DNA of 64,000 nt from Apteryx mantelli (taxonomy: Eukaryota > Chordata > Aves > Apterygiformes > Apterygidae): the NCBI RefSeq assembly GCF_036417845.1, contig NC_089978.1, forward strand, positions 87,042,007 through 87,106,006. The letters are read 5' to 3'. The position numbers and the translations under genes were made by a program. Under the pieces are notes generated by a model. The model did not search any database, was not told the DNA's origin, and saw nothing but the letters and a program-made list of their open reading frames with translations. This document shows positions 12,917-24,000 of this stretch, piece after piece; within the stretch, counting starts at the first letter, position 1, and each line of letters begins with the position of its first letter.

Positions 12917-13117
12917 CCTGGTATCTTTCTCCCAGTCTCCCCATATATCTCTCCCATAGCTCTTTCATCTCTGGCACTGGGCTACCTCATGAGCTTCTCA
13001 CTCAGGACATGTGCCTGCGATCTCATGGCAAAAAATTGAAGCTCTGTCCCTTTGTGGATGATGATGATGATGATGATGATGATACGTAATAGCACAAGGA
13101 GCCAAGAACCCTTCTGC
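12917..13117 (+). repeat. Direct repeat, copy 2 (contains a GAT tract)
   Basis: This is the second copy of the block at 11537-11740, in the same orientation and offset by 1380 bp. It has one GAT unit fewer, with the tract at about 13058-13083. Mismatches to copy 1 are scattered single substitutions. Downstream sequence (CTCCGTGGAAGCC) does not match the downstream flank of copy 1, so this is not a simple tandem duplication of a 1380-bp unit. Confidence 0.9.
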
Positions 13118-13756
13118 CTCCGTGGAAGCCATCCTGAGCCTTACCCAGGTGCTGACATTTCCCTCCTGGCATCATCTCTGCTTCTTTCAAGTTTACTTTC
13201 AAAATGGGATATTTTGCTAGTTTCCCACCCAGGAGAAGTACTTGACGGCACTTGCCCATCTCCCACTTCCATCTTCGCCTTCCTGCTGGCCAGGTACCAC
13301 AGGGAGGGAATGTGAGAGCTGCACCAGGAGAAGAAACACAGAAATTGCACAGTCCAAAACCCCAGAAACAAAAGCGGAGAAACAGAAGAACACGCACACA
13401 CAAAACTTGCCAACAAAGCACAGGCAGTTCCTTGCCACCTTTATCACCCCAAATGTTTCTTTGAAATTATATCCTTGCTCCCTTCACCCATTCACCCAAC
13501 AGCAGCCTCGTTTCTATGACACTAACACTATACTGCTTTACATTTAGGACACTGAGGTCACAGAAAGTGCTTATACCATGAAGTTATCTCCTCTTGACTG
13601 AAAGCTTTCTGCAACTGTATATTGCATTCAATGTTTGGGGTTGCTGATCCATTATTTGAAAAGGGGACAAAACCCACACTTTTTGCTTTTTGGCTGGCTG
13701 AAGATTTAACCTCCATTCACCAAAAAAATGTGATGGTATGAAAGGATGACTATTTC

Positions 13757-13757
<1 letters not shown>

Positions 13758-13794
<37 letters not shown>

Positions 13795-13829
13795 GCATTG
13801 TTATCATTATTATTATCATTATTATTATG
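13758..13829. repeat. (ATT)n microsatellite
   Basis: About twelve uninterrupted ATT units are followed by interrupted ones (GCATTG, ATC variants). Confidence 0.95.
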
Positions 13830-14365
13830 TTACTATCCATCTGCTCTAGTTGTGACATGCAAAGCTTGTACAGTTAACACCACTCAGCATGACTGAGTTA
13901 TTTTCGCACTGATGCAGTAAGAGGGGAAAGTGTCTATTTGTTGTATTTGATTTCATGAAAAGGCAGAGCACTTTATGACTTCTCCATTCCAGGCACAATG
14001 ATACAGTGTCAGGTGCTGTAGCTTATTTTCCGTCTCTTTCCTTTGCCTGCAGAAGCAAAATAACTCACATCTGCAGAAGTCACAGGTAGGACGTTAATCA
14101 AAACCACAGCAGGGATCCAAAAGTAGTTCCTGAAGCAGGAAACTGTTAGAACAGTATACAAGATCATTATTTTACCTATACACTCAGTGAACCTACCCAC
14201 AGACAAGAACTTAAACAATAGAAAAAAGAAAAAAGCATAGGTAATCAAAACCTAATACCAATACTCCGTAAGAACATATGTTCATTTGTGTTCAGTTGCT
14301 ATTCATTTCTCCTCAAAGGTTAGGTGCTATGTGAATGAAAAATATCCAGTTTATATTATGTGTTA

Positions 14366-14393
14366 ATATATACACATGTGTATACATGTGTGT
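14366..14393. other. Alternating purine-pyrimidine run
   Basis: Twenty-eight bases alternate strictly between purine and pyrimidine and contain the palindrome TACACATGTGTA. Such runs can adopt Z-DNA under negative supercoiling; the many TA steps make this one weaker than the GC-rich run at 26968-26994. Confidence 0.6.
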
Positions 14394-15377
14394 TTAAATG
14401 TGCTGCATGCATATACGCAAGGCAGAGATCTTTTACAAATATATCTTTGCAAAGACTACTAAATACGTTGGTGTGAAATGAAATATTTTCTTTAAATGAT
14501 CATAAAATGCGTCTCTAAAATGTCACCGCTTATTTTATTTTCCCAGCTTGCCCCACAGTTCACTTTAGACTGAAACTAATTTAAATTACTTTGTAGCTCC
14601 CAGCAATAAAAGGAATTTAGTAATTTGCAGTTCATTTGCCCTTGCTATTCTTGGAAACAGTATTTGAGGTTGTCCAATTCTTTGCATTAGGAAACGTGCA
14701 CAGTGCAAGTAACAGTCATGTCATGCCTGGTAGATTTTGCCAAGGAAACTATTGGTTTTTGCAGCTTTGAAATTCTGGGATAATTGACATGCGCTCCATT
14801 CCCACAGAATAGCTGCGATCCTCATCACAGCCTGGCTATGGATGAGTTTAGTGAACATTGTATTTCCCAAGTGGTGGCTAAGCTAACTTAATTAGGGAAG
14901 TGCCTTTATCCCACCCCGGACAAAGGCTGCCCTTTATGAAGCACTGTTGAGAAAACAGCTCTGAGGCAAAGGTACTGGGCACTGCCTGTACAGAGGTGGC
15001 TCTTCCTTGGGCTGGAGCTTCTGGGATTGAATGGAGGGGATAAAATCTTGGGGAAAAAAAGAAAAAAACAGGAGGTAAATTTCTAACCTTCCCAGCTGAC
15101 AAAAAAATGTGACTCAGGCACAGGTGTCCCAGTGGGGCACCCCCTCCCCAGAGTCGCTCACCACTTGTCCAGAGGGGCAGAGGGGCGCTTGTCATGGCCC
15201 ATTTCCCCCGGGTGCCAGAGTACGGCCACAGCCACTCTGTGGCGGGAGCTGGTCTGCGGTCCATGCCCAAGATGTGCCCACGATTGCCCATTGCGTGAGG
15301 CAGGGTCCAGCCACCGTGGGCCCTTCCCACACCTACGCCCCATGGCAGCCCAGGCCAAGGGGCTGCAGTCAAATAAA

Positions 15378-15399
15378 ATGCAAATAAATCAATGCAAAT
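15378..15399 (+). promoter_or_regulatory. Tandem POU octamer sites
   Basis: Two perfect octamer words, ATGCAAAT, lie at 15378-15385 and 15392-15399. Their starts are 14 bp apart in the same orientation. Octamers bind POU-domain factors such as Oct-1. The 14-bp segments around the two octamers are similar, as if the site had been duplicated. No gene or promoter is seen nearby, so function is inference. Confidence 0.35.
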
Positions 15400-16948
15400 G
15401 AATAAGTCCACTCAAGCAGATTTGCTAACAAGCCCACATGCGCTGCTGGGAGAGACGTGGAGGTGGAAGTTCTCGCCTCAGATTGACTCTTGTGGCTTTT
15501 TGTCCCTCTGTGCTTCTGTCTCATCGTGCTCTACATCTGCCTGCTCTATTCAGGTCACCTCTGGGGCAGAAGCTGTATTTGCGGGGAGAGCAGCTCAGTA
15601 CTGTCAGCTCTGCTCTGCACAGGACCTGAACCATCCCGGATGGAGCCCGATGCCTTCGCTGCAGTATAAATCATTATTATTGGACAGTGCAGGAATAACA
15701 AGCGAGGAAAATACGTTAGCTGAGAAATCAAACTTCAGTGCTAATAAAAGGGAGGAGACAAAGCAGCATCATAAAAATGATATCTCAATGCTAATGGCTG
15801 CAAACGAACAAGTAATAGCATACATAAAACAACATTAGAGGGAAAGCATTTCTCTGGATGTAGTAGCTGCTTCCCCATATGCCGTAGGTTTCTTCTTCTC
15901 ATTCTGTCCCTTGAATAGTCAGTGTAAAAGCATGGGAGGAAAATATGCGTGTGCAATGGGGTACTATGATTTTGAGGTTTGTTTTTAAACTGAAGGTCTC
16001 TTACTCAGGCTAGTAAAAGTTGTACTCTCTCAAGATTCCCCAAAGGGCTTCTGGAATTAAAAGCATAATTCTGACAGCTTCTCCAAAACAAAAAAATATG
16101 TTTTCTTTTCCTTTGTCTTAAGTATATTTTCATCTTAGTTGCTCCCAAGCCTTAACTCTCAGCAAAGGACAGGGAGTGCTTGTGTCTCTTGACTCTGCCG
16201 AGGTCATCATCAAGGGATCAAGCCTAGTGACAGTGGAGGTGCAGGGCACTTTGGGCATTTCATACACACCCCTACTCTGACAAGAACCCCAGAGCTCTGC
16301 TTGATTTCTCATTATGAAGAGAAACCAGTTTCTTCTTGGGAAATTTTGTCCATGCTTTCAATTAGATCCCTAATCTGACAGCTCTCCAAGTCATGCAGTA
16401 ATGATAATCTGCACACTAGGATTTCTGAGGGTAAGTTTTGGTCTTGTAAATTGGACCTGCCCATATCATGATAACCACACACACAGGGAAAGTTAGGGAA
16501 AAGGAGGGAGGGAGTAAAAAAATATCTGTGCCTTGAATTCAACCACTGTCTTAAAGGTGCTTTTCTGGAGAAAGAGAAGCTCTACAGTAATGAAATGCAT
16601 TGCAATTTTTGCTTTTAGTTGAATTTTGAAGCAAATAAAACCATTATTTTTCCTGAATCTTTCTGCATTGCTCTGATTTCACTCTTAAGAGTTCTGCCAG
16701 GACTGGAAGTATCTGTGCTGCCCAGTAGCAGCAGTTTCTGAGTGCAGGGATGTCCCTCAATTTCCTGAAAATCATATGCTTGTACCTTCCCATGTCGTAA
16801 AGGTAATTAGGGACCAAGATTTCAAATAAATAAGAGATGGCATTAAAACAACAGTTGTGGATTGCTTTAATTTAATTTCCCCCCAAACAGCTCAGCAGCA
16901 ACATATGGCTCTCAGTGAGATCCTCCTGTTACACAGTTTGGCAGCTGG

Positions 16949-17050
16949 GTTGACTGAGACATGAGGTCAGGTGACTTGCAAAGGGCACAGAGTGAGTCCG
17001 CATCTCTGTTTAGGGGAGAAAAGCCAAACTTCAGACCCAGTTCCCTTTCT
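16949..17050 (-). mobile_element. MIR-like SINE relic, minus strand
   Basis: Read on the plus strand, the block runs GACTGAGACATGAGG, then a segment close to GTGACTTGCAAAGGGCACAG, then AGCCAAACTTCAGACCCAG. This follows the order of the complement of the MIR SINE: ACTGAGGCACAGAGAGG, GTGACTTGCCCAAGGTCAC, then the region holding the tRNA B box. The match is patchy, as expected of a very old element. Compared from memory only. Confidence 0.45.
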
Positions 17051-18424
17051 ATATTGCTCTTGGCTCTGAGGGCTGAGCCTGTGGGATAGTTCCCAGCTAC
17101 AGAAACTACAAATAGGATCTTTCCATGGATAGAAGAAAGCTTCAGATGCCAAAGTGAGAGCATTTCATGAGCACTGTTATTTCCATAATAAGCAATAATT
17201 GTACCAGTTCATGACAAGCCCGTGACAAGGATTTTGTGGGATATTTTCCAGTTCTGTGGAGTTTAAGAGTTTAACAGTTCCTGAAGGAACCATTAAATCA
17301 TCCCATATGGCTTCCTGTATGTTGTCAGTCACTGCACCCTCAAAATTTACACTAAATCCGAAGATCCTGGTTAGGTCAAAGACCTCAGACTTGAGGAACA
17401 AAAGCTGTGTCACTGGCAAAGGGCACCCAATGCCAACTTGCCTGAGGTCCTCCCAGTGGCATGGGACTGCCTAGGTGCTGCATACCCCATGTGGCAATCC
17501 CAGGTACGGCAGGGAGCTTGGTTTTCACTTTGGTAGGCTCCTGTATAGTTAGGGCTTTTTTTGTGCGTCCTTGAAAAAGTCCTCCTTGGCCTGTCATGTT
17601 GTCCCTGCTTGTGTTTATAGGTCTGTGTACAGCCAGGTTGCCTAAGCAAAATAGATGCTCAGTCAGACATCTTATCTGACTCCTGTGCTTTCATACAAAT
17701 GGAAATAGTTTTAAAAGTACCATGTGGGGTCATCTGCTTAGATTACATGCTCAGTTTATCCTAGTAATGTGCCTTGGCAGATATATATCTGATCTCCTTT
17801 ATCTGGGTGGTTTCTCATTGCATGGCAAAGTGTCTCAGCAAGTGCATTTTACACTGTCCTGCCACATCCTTCACTAATAAATTTACTTTTTATTAATGTT
17901 GCTCTTTGCTGCCCTGAGCACATACAGTTCACTGATTCCCATCAGAAGTGAAACACTGTGCAACTGTTAAAAAATTGAGGCCTAAAAATAAGTAGGTAAT
18001 AAAGATTCGAGGGTGAAGTTGCACAGAGAAGGTAGCATGAATGAGGGGTCACAGGCTTGCAATGCCATGCCAGCTGAGTTGTATTCCTCTCTTTGATTCA
18101 CTGTGTGCAACCTCATGGAAAAATCACTTAAAAGATGATTTTTCCCTATTACACAGATGGGGAAAGATGTAAATGCTGTGGCCTCTTCAGACAAGTGCTG
18201 GCTAGTGCCTTTTCTTTATTTATGATGAGTTGCACAACACACCATGCACATCTAGGTGCTCTGATGAGATTTTGCCAACAGGCACACATGTGCTCACACA
18301 TACATCCATAGTGTTTTAAAAAAATAAATATCGCACAGTGAACAGTATATGTAGTTCTTTGATACTGAAAGGGGAACCCATGGAAGAAAGAACTGTGGCA
18401 GAAAGAGTATCTGTTGCATTAACT
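17051..18424. other. Unique non-coding sequence
   Basis: No gene is recognised. The stretch contains a possible plus-strand MIR relic at 18095-18165. Short frames at 17177-17649 on the minus strand show no domain. Confidence 0.5.
18095..18165 (+). mobile_element. Possible MIR-like relic, plus strand
   Basis: The words CACTGTGTGCAACCTCATGG, AAATCACTTAA and then ACACAGATGGGGAAAGATG follow the order of the MIR core and 3' end (GTGTGACCTTGGGCAAGTCACTTAA, then CATCTGTAAAATGGGG). In places the match is poor, so this is only a candidate. Confidence 0.3.
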
Positions 18425-19290
18425 TAATTAAGGTGCTTAGGATCAAAGGGTAGGATGGGATTCAGTTTCCCACCTAGGCATCTAGGACTTGTTCACAGTG
18501 TGGCTTGTGTGGGCCTGGCCTTTAAGCTCCTATGGTAGTCAGTGAGCATCTAGTAAATCTACCAAACAGCCTAGGGATGAATTCAGCTGACAAAATGTAG
18601 ATGTCCTCTGCACAGGCCTCTGGCACTGTACTGGCTGTACTGGCAAGGATGCAGTTGCTGAAACATCTAGCACTAGCTGAGATGGCCAGGGTAGCCTTAA
18701 AGCCCTCCAGCCGCTGCTCAAGGGGCTGTAGGTCTCCAGCTGGTCCTGTGCCATGCCTGCTGGCAGGTGCTTTGGGTGCCCTAGAGCATCTCCACTGGCA
18801 TGGGGTGCCTGTGCTCAGGTAACCAGATCCTACTCTCAATTCCCACTGACCATGTGGGAGGTTGGACAACCAGCTCATGTGGAAATACCTAAAACAGGGG
18901 TCTGAGCATGGAGCTGAGTCCAGGTCCTCTAGGTTCCCCCAAAGTGCCAGTGGCAAAGAGAAGGTAGCTGAGACTGGAGAATTAACGTAATACTCTGAAT
19001 TGCCAAACACAGCACAAGCCAGTGGCCCATCTACAGGTGTCTAGAGCAGTCAAAGGTGCCATTAGATGTCCCACCTGGTCCAGGTTGCACTGCTCTCCCC
19101 AGGTCCTGTGGCATACCCACCAGCCGCTGCAGATACTTTGGGGCATCTCGAATGGCACTAGGGGCCTGTGTAGGGGCAGCCACGTCAAAAGCACAGCCTC
19201 TCCTCTGCAGACCCTTGCAGGACCCTAGCCTCCTACCTAAGGCACCTGACATTAATGATAGAAATATTGTCTTGGCCACCACACTTTGAT
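18425..19290. repeat. Possible old unidentified repeat (LTR-like texture)
   Basis: This block has a composition unlike its flanks and many CCTAGG/GCATCTAG words. There is an approximate internal direct repeat: 18733-18820 resembles 19093-19176. Shared words are GGTCCTGTG, GCAT, CTTTGGG, GCATCTC, ATGG and GGGGTGCCTGTG/AGGGGCCTGTG. I estimate roughly two-thirds identity. This texture is seen in old endogenous retrovirus LTRs of birds and reptiles, but I cannot name a family. The 162-codon minus frame at 18522-19010 lies within it and shows no retroviral motif. Confidence 0.3.
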
Positions 19291-20844
19291 TTTAAGGAAC
19301 AAGATTTCAAAAGACCATCAAGCTTCCATTCAGAGACTGCCATTTGACCTCCACAAACAGTATTTCTGTGTTGACATATTATAAGCTATATGGAAAACTA
19401 TTCACAAAGTGCCTTTCCTCGCAAATTGATTCCTTGCTCAGCAATCTGCATTGCAACTGAGAGATCAAAGTATTGCAAAGCTTTGGCTCACACTCACAAA
19501 CTGTGGTTTCTCCTACATTACTAATTGCACCGTTATTTTTTTGTAAATTGTTATTAAAGTGTTACCACAGAAAAAGCAAATCTATTTGTCATCTGTGTAA
19601 TTTCTGCATTTACTTCAGCTTGGGCAATCAGAATCAGCAAGGGCAGCTTCCTTTTCCTACTCTAATTAACTCTCAGGTTTTAATGAGATAGTGTTTGGGC
19701 TCAGTTAGCACAAGGTTATGAGGATTAAAAGACTTAGAAGACATTTGTGGTCTCAGTTGCTGCTGCTGTTATTTTAAAGTTTCTTTTAATATCACTTCAG
19801 ATAAATGCTGTGCTTGGGTTCTTTTTTTGGCTGAGAAAGGATGGGGAAATTGTGCTGCTTCCAAATCTGGAGGTTGTCAGCTTGGCCTCCAGTTAAATTC
19901 ACTTACACTTTCTCTTTCTTGTGGTTTCCACCTATATAGTACTGAAATACAGCATTTTGTTACCTATTAAAGTGTCACTCTCAGTGATATTGTGAAGCTA
20001 TTAAATTCTACTGGATCATCCTTTGTGAACAGGAGGATGTTGAGAGAGCCACAGCCCCATCTTTCAGCTATTATCTGGTATTCGACGTCCTCCAATTAGT
20101 ATGCACAATAAATCTAGTCCAAGACCCCCCACTGCTTTATGTCATTTCTGTATTAACCTCACTGCTTCCCAATGTGTTCCTATTATTAAGCCATTTAAAG
20201 ACTTCCCTTCATTCACTTACCAGCACTATGTCTCATTTTCCGTCTTTCAGATATTTGCATACATTTCCATAGGTTCACTTGACATGACTTCAGCTGTTGT
20301 TTTTTTAATTAAAGATTATTTCCAATATACTTTCTTTATTCCGTCCTCCTTGTGTGTGTTATCCTCCTTATCTCTATGAGATTACAATGACGGGGTTGAG
20401 AGCAGATTGTCATTTCATGTGTTTAAGAAGCCAACCATTTAAGTCTTCCTTGGTAATTTCCAGGCTAAAATTGAGTTTTCAGACACTTTTGGTCAATGAA
20501 AAATATAAAATTATTAATGTATTGCATTATATGATCCCATTTGCAGTTCCTACACTGTGGGATCTGGCAGGCTATTGAATCAGGAGGGTGCTCCTTTTGC
20601 TAAATAGCGTCAAAGGCAGAAGGCTTTTGCTGGATGGGAAACTTGGAGGCAGGGGCTACAGATCCAAAGATGGTGTAAAGGATCTCAAGCCAAAGAAAAC
20701 TGAAAATTACTCGTCTAACTATCTCTGGAATTGTGATATTTTAGAAAAACACTGATGGAGACATCAGAGGGTAGCTGCTGGTTTCTGCAAATAGGTTGTG
20801 TTTTGGTGGTGGTGGTATTTTGCATCCATGCATTGTTTTGCACC
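19291..20844. other. Unique non-coding sequence
   Basis: AT-rich, with no gene or recognisable repeat. A short GGT run at about 20806-20817 precedes the CR1 fragment. Confidence 0.5.
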
Positions 20845-21095
20845 AAGGCTGAGTGAGCTGGTCTTGTTCAGCCTGGAGAAGAGACGGCTTTGGGGGGACC
20901 TAGCAGCAGCCCCCCAGTGCCTACAGGGAGGGCATCAAGGAGCTGGAGCTGGGCTCTTTTCAGTGGTGCACGGCAGAAGGATGAGAGACAACAGACCTGC
21001 GCTGAAATGAGAGGGTCAGACTGGGTCTAAGGAGGAACTTTTTCCCCATGAGGACAGTCAGGCAGTGGAGCAGGTTGCCCAACGAGGTTGCTTAG
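20845..21095 (+). mobile_element. CR1 LINE fragment, plus strand
   Basis: The sequence is colinear with the 3' part of avian CR1. The order is GGCTGAGTGAGCTGG, then TTGTTCAGCCTGGAGAAGAG, GGGGGACCTA, GGCTCTTTTCAGTGGTGC, AGGAGGAACTTTTTCCCCATGAGG, and GGAGCAGGTTGCCCAACGAGGTTG. Several diagnostic words have diverged. It is truncated at the 5' side, as most CR1 copies are. It also lacks the terminal octamer tail, which has been lost or eroded after about 21095. The copy is dead and carries no open reverse transcriptase frame. Confidence 0.85.
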
Positions 21096-24000
21096 CAGGG
21101 GTGAGGAGCGAGGCTGAACCCTGCCAGCTTCCTTGCCATGATGCTGCCGAAAAAAGACCTTCCTCAAGGAGGTGTATTGGGGAGAAAAGGCAGCAATGCT
21201 CCCCCATCTCTCTTCTCCATAAAGGAACAGAGTGGAAAGGAAAGATATTTCACCCCATGCTGGTAGCTTGCTTATGGGTGAGGCGGAACATCCTCTTGTC
21301 TCCTCCCTTCTCAGAGGTCTTTCTCTGAGGTTATGTGCCCTTCCAATACATTATACATTAAAAAAACTTTGAAAAAACATGAAAGAGAGAAAATAATTGG
21401 AAAATAAAGGCTGCAGCAAGTTCCCTCTGAGTTCTGAGCACATTAATGCAAAAATGTTCAAAAATAATAAACTAAGGGAAACCCCAAGGAAAGGTATATA
21501 ATGTATAAACTGTGTATCTGCTTCCTTTTTTATCCTCTCTGGTATAGGAATGAGGAACCAAGCATGTTTAGAAAATTCTCCATTTGTTTCTCTGCAAGGC
21601 AGGCTGGGTATTACACCATTGCTATATATCTAATATGTCAAACCACTACGTTTCACTGTCTGGAGCTCAATAAATAGCTTTTGTTCCCCTTATCAGTAAA
21701 AATGCTGATTTTAGTACTGAATAAACTATTCCTTGGGTAGGGAGCACAATATAACATCAGAAGAAATCCTTTTATGTGGATTTCTACATTCTAATCTAAA
21801 CTCTCACTTAAAAGGTGATTTTGAATTCTCATCTCAAAAGTACAAAGGTGGAGAGTGGCTGGCCTGGCTTTGTTTGTGCTCCTGGTTTTCATACTCAGTA
21901 ATGGTTTTACTTTTGAAGTCTCTAGGAAAAGAGCGTGAAGTTCATTTTCCAAGGCTGACGTGGGAAATGAGCTTTTTTCCTCCATCTGAGCAGCATTTGA
22001 GGTTCATGGCTTTGCCGAACAGAATGGATGGTGAGGATTGCTGCCAGTGCCAGGGGGCAGTAGCTTTGCTGTCTCCCTCCCACCCGCACCAGAGCACGTG
22101 TTTCGTAGGCTCCCGTCGCCTCTCCATTTCACCACCCTGAGTGACCTTCCTTTGCGCCGGCCTGGCGGTCACCAGGGCATGGAGTATAAAACCTCCATCA
22201 ATGATCCTCTGTTGCCGATTAACGTGCCTTGTCATGGGTTCTTATTTTCACCAAAGAAGCACAAGGCACCACCAACAATATTGAAATCTATTTCTTTTGT
22301 TTCTCCTCCCTCCCACCTCGCGCACGCACACAGCACCACAAACAAGGAGCCTCTGCAGATGGGGAGAGCCAGCGCAGCAGAGGGAGACCCAATTCCCACA
22401 GCCCGCAAGCCAGGAGGTCCTGCAGCCGCAGCTCCAAAACCACCGCGATAGCATCAGTTTTATTAGAACGGCCGGCCCTCAGATCCACAAAGAGGGAAAT
22501 CAAATAAACCTTGGTTTTCTGTTTTCTTTCCTGGCCTGTTAATTGGAACAACAAAGTATGAGCTCATAAATCTGTAGCTATATTGCCAACTGGAACAAAA
22601 GAAATCTCGGCTTCTGGAAACCAAGGAGGTGCTGTGCATTAACCAACTGTCAGTGGAAATAAGCTGCTTCTCAAGGCAGACATTATCATTGTTTCTTCCC
22701 CATCTGCCTGCCTGCAGTATGAACTGTGCTCTCTTCAGCTATTAAAAGGCAATTCAAAAGAGTACAAGTGGGCAACGTCTGACATGATAGAGGAGAAAAA
22801 AGGAGGAAATGGGCAATTGTAAGGGATTTAAATAACTCTCCATTTGGAAGTCTTTCCATTTCCAAGTGTTTTTGACCACCCCTGGTTGAAAGGGTAGGTT
22901 GTGCTATAACTGCATTCCTAAGGAGCAGATATCTCTCTTCTTAGAAAGGGTGGCTGGATTTTACTGAGTGGCTCCTTCCAGGCATTTCTGTGCTCCACAC
23001 AGAGGAGGGAAAAGCAACTGTTTTCCCTTCCCCTTCAACTCATGTTCCTTTTTTTTATTCTAGATGATTAAAAAATAGCATTGCTACTGACTGTGGTAGT
23101 CTGTTTGAGAAGCAGATGTTTCTTTAAGGAAGTGAAAGCAGCTTAAACTTCTGTGATGGGCTGATTCCTAATTCCTTGACCAAGAGCTGAAATTATCTTT
23201 ACATAACTTTGAAGAGGACATGGTATTTGTCTCGCTGAGGAAGCAGTACTCTACAGTAAGCCTCTGAGTAGGGCTGAGTCTTTGCAAGAATTTATATCCC
23301 CTTAGGGACAATGCCTCTGGTTTATCTATTTAAAAAAAAAAAAGTCATTTCAGAGAACTAATTGATTATGGAAGTGGTTTAAAGTATTGAAGATACTAGG
23401 TTTGGTGACCAATAAGAGCTTACTGAGATTATTACAAGTCAGCTTTAGTGACCTGCTTTTCTTCATTTTGCTGCCAGTGATGGCTTGGGAGGTAACTGAA
23501 AATAGAAGTGATATGTTACAATCTCATTACAACAAAAATACATCTCAGGCTAGCACATTTACAAAAAAGGAATCCTAAATGTATAGGAAGCTATAGTTAC
23601 CTTAGAAAAAGATCTTTGGCATTTATATGTTTTGAAGTTATTGTCCTTTTGCAGACACTTGTGCGCCTTGCCTCCATCAAACACTTGTAAGACTTGTTCT
23701 CAGCATAGCAAGCATCCTGGCAACATAAATCCCTGTCTGTGCAGGATGAAAGCCGTTTGATCTGTCTCAGTCAGCCACATGAAGTGGAACAATCTCTAGT
23801 TGTGAACTTAATAATAACTTAAATAAAATGAAGAGCATTTGTTGTTTTGTAACCAATTTAAATACACAGGCACACATACATGCACATAACATGGGAAAAA
23901 AGATCGTATGAAAGAGAATACTAAGCAGCCAGATACGCTGGATAATACCTCCTCGTCACATCTGGATTTACCACCATACCGTCTGCCTCATCGTCTTGCA

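Larger units (their letters stand above)
13118..16948. other. Unique non-coding sequence with microsatellite and POU-type words
   Basis: No gene is recognised. The stretch contains the ATT microsatellite at 13758-13829, an alternating purine-pyrimidine run at 14366-14393, and two ATGCAAAT octamers at 15378-15399. The part from about 14440 to 14880 is repeat-free and AT-rich. It looks like the kind of sequence that turns out to be a conserved non-coding element, but conservation cannot be judged from one genome. Confidence 0.5.
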
